A DNA stretch of 64,000 nt, taken from Sipunculus nudus. Taxonomy: Eukaryota > Annelida > Sipuncula > Golfingiida > Sipunculidae. The stretch is from NCBI GenBank assembly GCA_026874595.1, contig CM049306.1:23297019-23361018 (forward strand). The letters are read 5' to 3'. How positions within the stretch are numbered: the first letter of the stretch is position 1; each line of letters starts with the position of its first letter. Below the pieces are notes generated by a model. That model was not told the DNA's origin. It ran no database searches and saw only the letters and a program-made list of their open reading frames with translations. Shown piece after piece: positions 62,601 through 64,000 of the stretch. The position numbers and the translations under genes were made by a program.

Positions 62601-63713
62601 ACTTTGAAGCTGACAGAATACAGGTCAAAGTGACCTTATTTTAGGTTTTCACAGAGACCTGTTTGGATGTTGGGTAAAAACTTTCGAGGTCTAATAGTTC
62701 TAAAAGCTGGTTGGACAGCCGGCCAAAAGAAAAGATGATGGACAGAAACTAGTCGCTATAGCTCAGCATGACTGAAAGTCACCCGAGTTAAAAATGGTGT
62801 TATGTATACACTGTTGCAATTCCAGTAACAAAGTCATTATATCTTTTAATAACAACATGATGTATATCCACTTACCTAATTTTAGTTGCACTAATGTCAT
62901 TTGTGATCCATTCTGTCACCAGATCTATATTATTCTGTAAAACAAAGTAGATATCCACGTCACTTTCACCAATTACCAAAGCAGTGCATACATTTTAATA
63001 TCCCAGTAAACTTCCAGTTCTTATAGTCATAAGTGTAAAATCACTGAAACATCCAAACTGTTGTTTAGAAGTATGAAAGAATGGATTCAGATCTTCAAAA
63101 TATGTATTAACACTCCTGTAAATTCTTTAACTTTGTCTGCATCTGACCTGATCAATATTAATAAAATAATCAATAGTACTCTGTTAGCAAAGGAAATTAT
63201 TTTAGCCTCCCCCTGTAGAAAGGGAAGTTCATAGGAGCAGATGAGTCAATATTTCTATATTCATATTATAAAAAAAATTTGAGGGTAGACCTACTTACCA
63301 CCCCCCCCCCCCCCCGGTAGTGCAAAACCATCGATTTCCAAATCCCCGTCCTTTTTTCTTTTCATCTGCCACTTTCTGTTTATGCTAGATCTCCAATATG
63401 GTTTATATTCAAAAGCTGAAATATTTGTCCTTGATCACAGATATTTAGTTTTAGCTTGCCCTCATTCCCGAGGCCATACACTCCATAGCCAATACACCAT
63501 TATCAGTCACTTGCAGGCATCAGGGGAGGGGTTGCACATCTTCAATGGCATTTCTTATTGTTTTAAACAGAAAATGCAAGACCACAATTGCAAACTTAAG
63601 TTTCTACTTACTTGATTTCTGTAGAGAACATCTGATTCATAGATGAATCTTTCTGGATTTGATCCAGCTCGAGTAATACACACCATTCCATATCTGCTGA
63701 CAATTTCTTCCAT
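56657..63713 (-). CDS. NMNAT1: Nicotinamide mononucleotide adenylyltransferase, last three exons (NMNAT1-like, partial)
   Basis: Exons in transcript order are 63612-63713, 62876-62934 and 56657-56756, in frame, giving the final 86 residues. The 5' part is beyond the right edge. The sequence reads SRYGMVCITRAGSNPERFIY, ESDVLYRNQ, TEWITNDISATKIRRALRRG and ends SVIEYINSHKLYGAGDK-stop. ISATKIR is the second ATP-binding signature (SxxxxR) of the NMNAT family, which makes NAD+ from NMN and ATP. FIYESDVL and WITNDIS..KIRRALRRG are closer to human NMNAT1 than to NMNAT3. The C-terminus stops sooner than in NMNAT1. The ATG at 63713 directly follows a splice acceptor and is internal, not the start. The 6.1-kb last intron is filled with nested repeats. 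Confidence 0.9.
57296..57675 (+). mobile_element. Diverged pearl-like element, left part
   Basis: It starts with agtgaccaaagggtcatgat and gctcagctg, a diverged form of the shared 5' signature, and has a decayed palindrome line agaggtggcaccactagtct at about 57444. Its continuation is interrupted at 57676. Similar unit sequence appears at about 62327-62793, which may be the same element's far end. Confidence 0.5.
57676..59068. mobile_element. Probable hAT-like DNA transposon relic
   Basis: The ends CAGGGTTTCCATCAC and the inverse CAGGGTTTCAGTGAC face each other across ~1.4 kb. CAGGG-type ends are common in hAT elements. The interior has short open stretches on both strands without a recognisable transposase motif. 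No exact 8-bp duplication was found, so this call is tentative. Confidence 0.4.
59318..59552 (+). mobile_element. tRNA-derived SINE
   Basis: An A-box-like tggcatattgggtagagtgc (about 59334) and a B-box-like ggattcgcatccc (about 59367-59379) are spaced as in a tRNA gene, giving an internal pol III promoter. They are followed by a non-tRNA body with tctctcgacccaggagtg and aggtactggt lines. The cloverleaf is not intact, so it is not a functional tRNA gene. The family is not named. Confidence 0.6.
59556..62200 (+). mobile_element. Family D pearl-like element, complete copy in the NMNAT last intron
   Basis: It runs from acaagggacctatgggtcac to the terminal hairpin TAGCTCAGATGAC...GTCAGCTGAGCTA and AAAAA, with (ACGG)n at about 62106-62145. 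It matches 22038-24684 along its full length and differs by scattered substitutions and small indels. It is non-coding and is inserted among other repeats, antisense to NMNAT. Confidence 0.85.
62201..62793 (+). mobile_element. Diverged pearl-like 3' end
   Basis: It ends with a hairpin-like atagctcagcatgactgaaa and gtcacccgagttaaaaa, a diverged form of the family D terminus. Upstream lines (tcacagagacctgtttggat) also occur near 59215, showing a repeated unit split by the SINE and the D element. A similar end, ttcagtcaggtgagctataa, lies at about 63979-63998 at the window edge. Confidence 0.5.
63301..63315 (+). repeat. Poly(C) run
   Basis: Fifteen C bases inside an NMNAT intron. Confidence 0.9.
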
Positions 63714-64000
63714 CTGCAAGCACCAAACACACTATCAGGAATCATGTGAACTACAATTGTGCAAACTTCTCTTGTTTGTCCTTAACCTTTTTAGCCTGAC
63801 AACTAAATCTGATTAAAATGGAAACTAGGATCTGGTTTAATTATCTGCAAGAACATTAATGTGTCATTATGGCCAAAGGCAACCTAAAACTAGGGACAGT
63901 GGTTACATTTTGTACCTTGCTAATGGACACCTGGAATGCCGACGAACAAAGAGCAATTCCTATACCTAAGTTGACTTTCAGTCAGGTGAGCTATAAATCT
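63714..64000. other. NMNAT intron reaching the window edge
   Basis: No exon is seen; the next upstream NMNAT exon is outside the window. The last ~20 bases resemble a pearl-like 3' end. Confidence 0.45.

Overview
The window is intron-rich, AT-rich animal DNA. Long introns with consensus GT-AG ends, single-gene transcription units and large amounts of tandem-core, non-coding mobile elements point to a lophotrochozoan. A bivalve mollusc is most likely, because the repeats resemble the 'pearl' elements described in oysters: tandem core units, an (ACGG)n tract and a terminal hairpin. The species assignment is inference. No bacterial, plasmid or viral gene is seen, and no retroviral or LTR element was recognised.

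Genes, left to right. (1) 2875-4844, plus strand: a two-exon gene for a 529-residue, very basic, SP/TP-rich protein of unknown function. It carries a patch weakly like the PP1-binding region of Ki-67/Repo-Man and ends in a CaaX-like CTIL. (2) 10065-25314, minus strand: a PRELID1 (PRELI) orthologue of 225 residues in three coding exons, with a 5' UTR piece up to 25344 and a possible first exon and promoter near 28960-29145. (3) 31288-46185, plus strand: DNA polymerase nu (POLN) in 21 coding exons, 1217 residues, with all family-A catalytic motifs and a long disordered N-terminus that contains a consensus PCNA-binding (PIP) box. (4) 50454-50736, minus strand: an orphan terminal coding exon ending in a PDZ-ligand-like ETCV. 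(5) 56657-63713, minus strand: the last three exons of an NMNAT (NAD biosynthesis) gene that continues past the right edge. Gene 1 and PRELID1 are convergent. PRELID1 and POLN are divergent, about 2.3 kb apart. POLN is convergent with the orphan exon and NMNAT. The genes show no obvious shared pathway.

Most of the rest is mobile-element debris. Four non-coding families with repeated internal units occur. Family A has ~340-bp units (1-1244 with 2361-2540, and 51407-52870). Family B has a 149/131-bp alternating array (1245-2360, 12472-13895, 15205-16955, 36395-37215). Family C has ~300-bp units with nuclear-receptor half-sites (11640-12470). Family D is ~2.65 kb with an (ACGG)n tract and 3' hairpin (22038-24684 and 59556-62200). 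A, B and C share the 12-14 bp perfect palindrome AGGTGGCGCCACCT although their other sequences look unrelated. Six element ends share one 5' signature. There are clear nested insertions: B in A, D in an older D-like element, and a stack of elements inside the last NMNAT intron. TIR elements include a hAT-type MITE with a perfect 8-bp target duplication (7083-7461), a MULE-like MITE with an 11-bp duplication and CRE sites upstream of POLN (29557-30260), and two CpG-bearing foldback MITEs. Remnants of a LINE 3' end and of a tRNA-derived SINE are also present.
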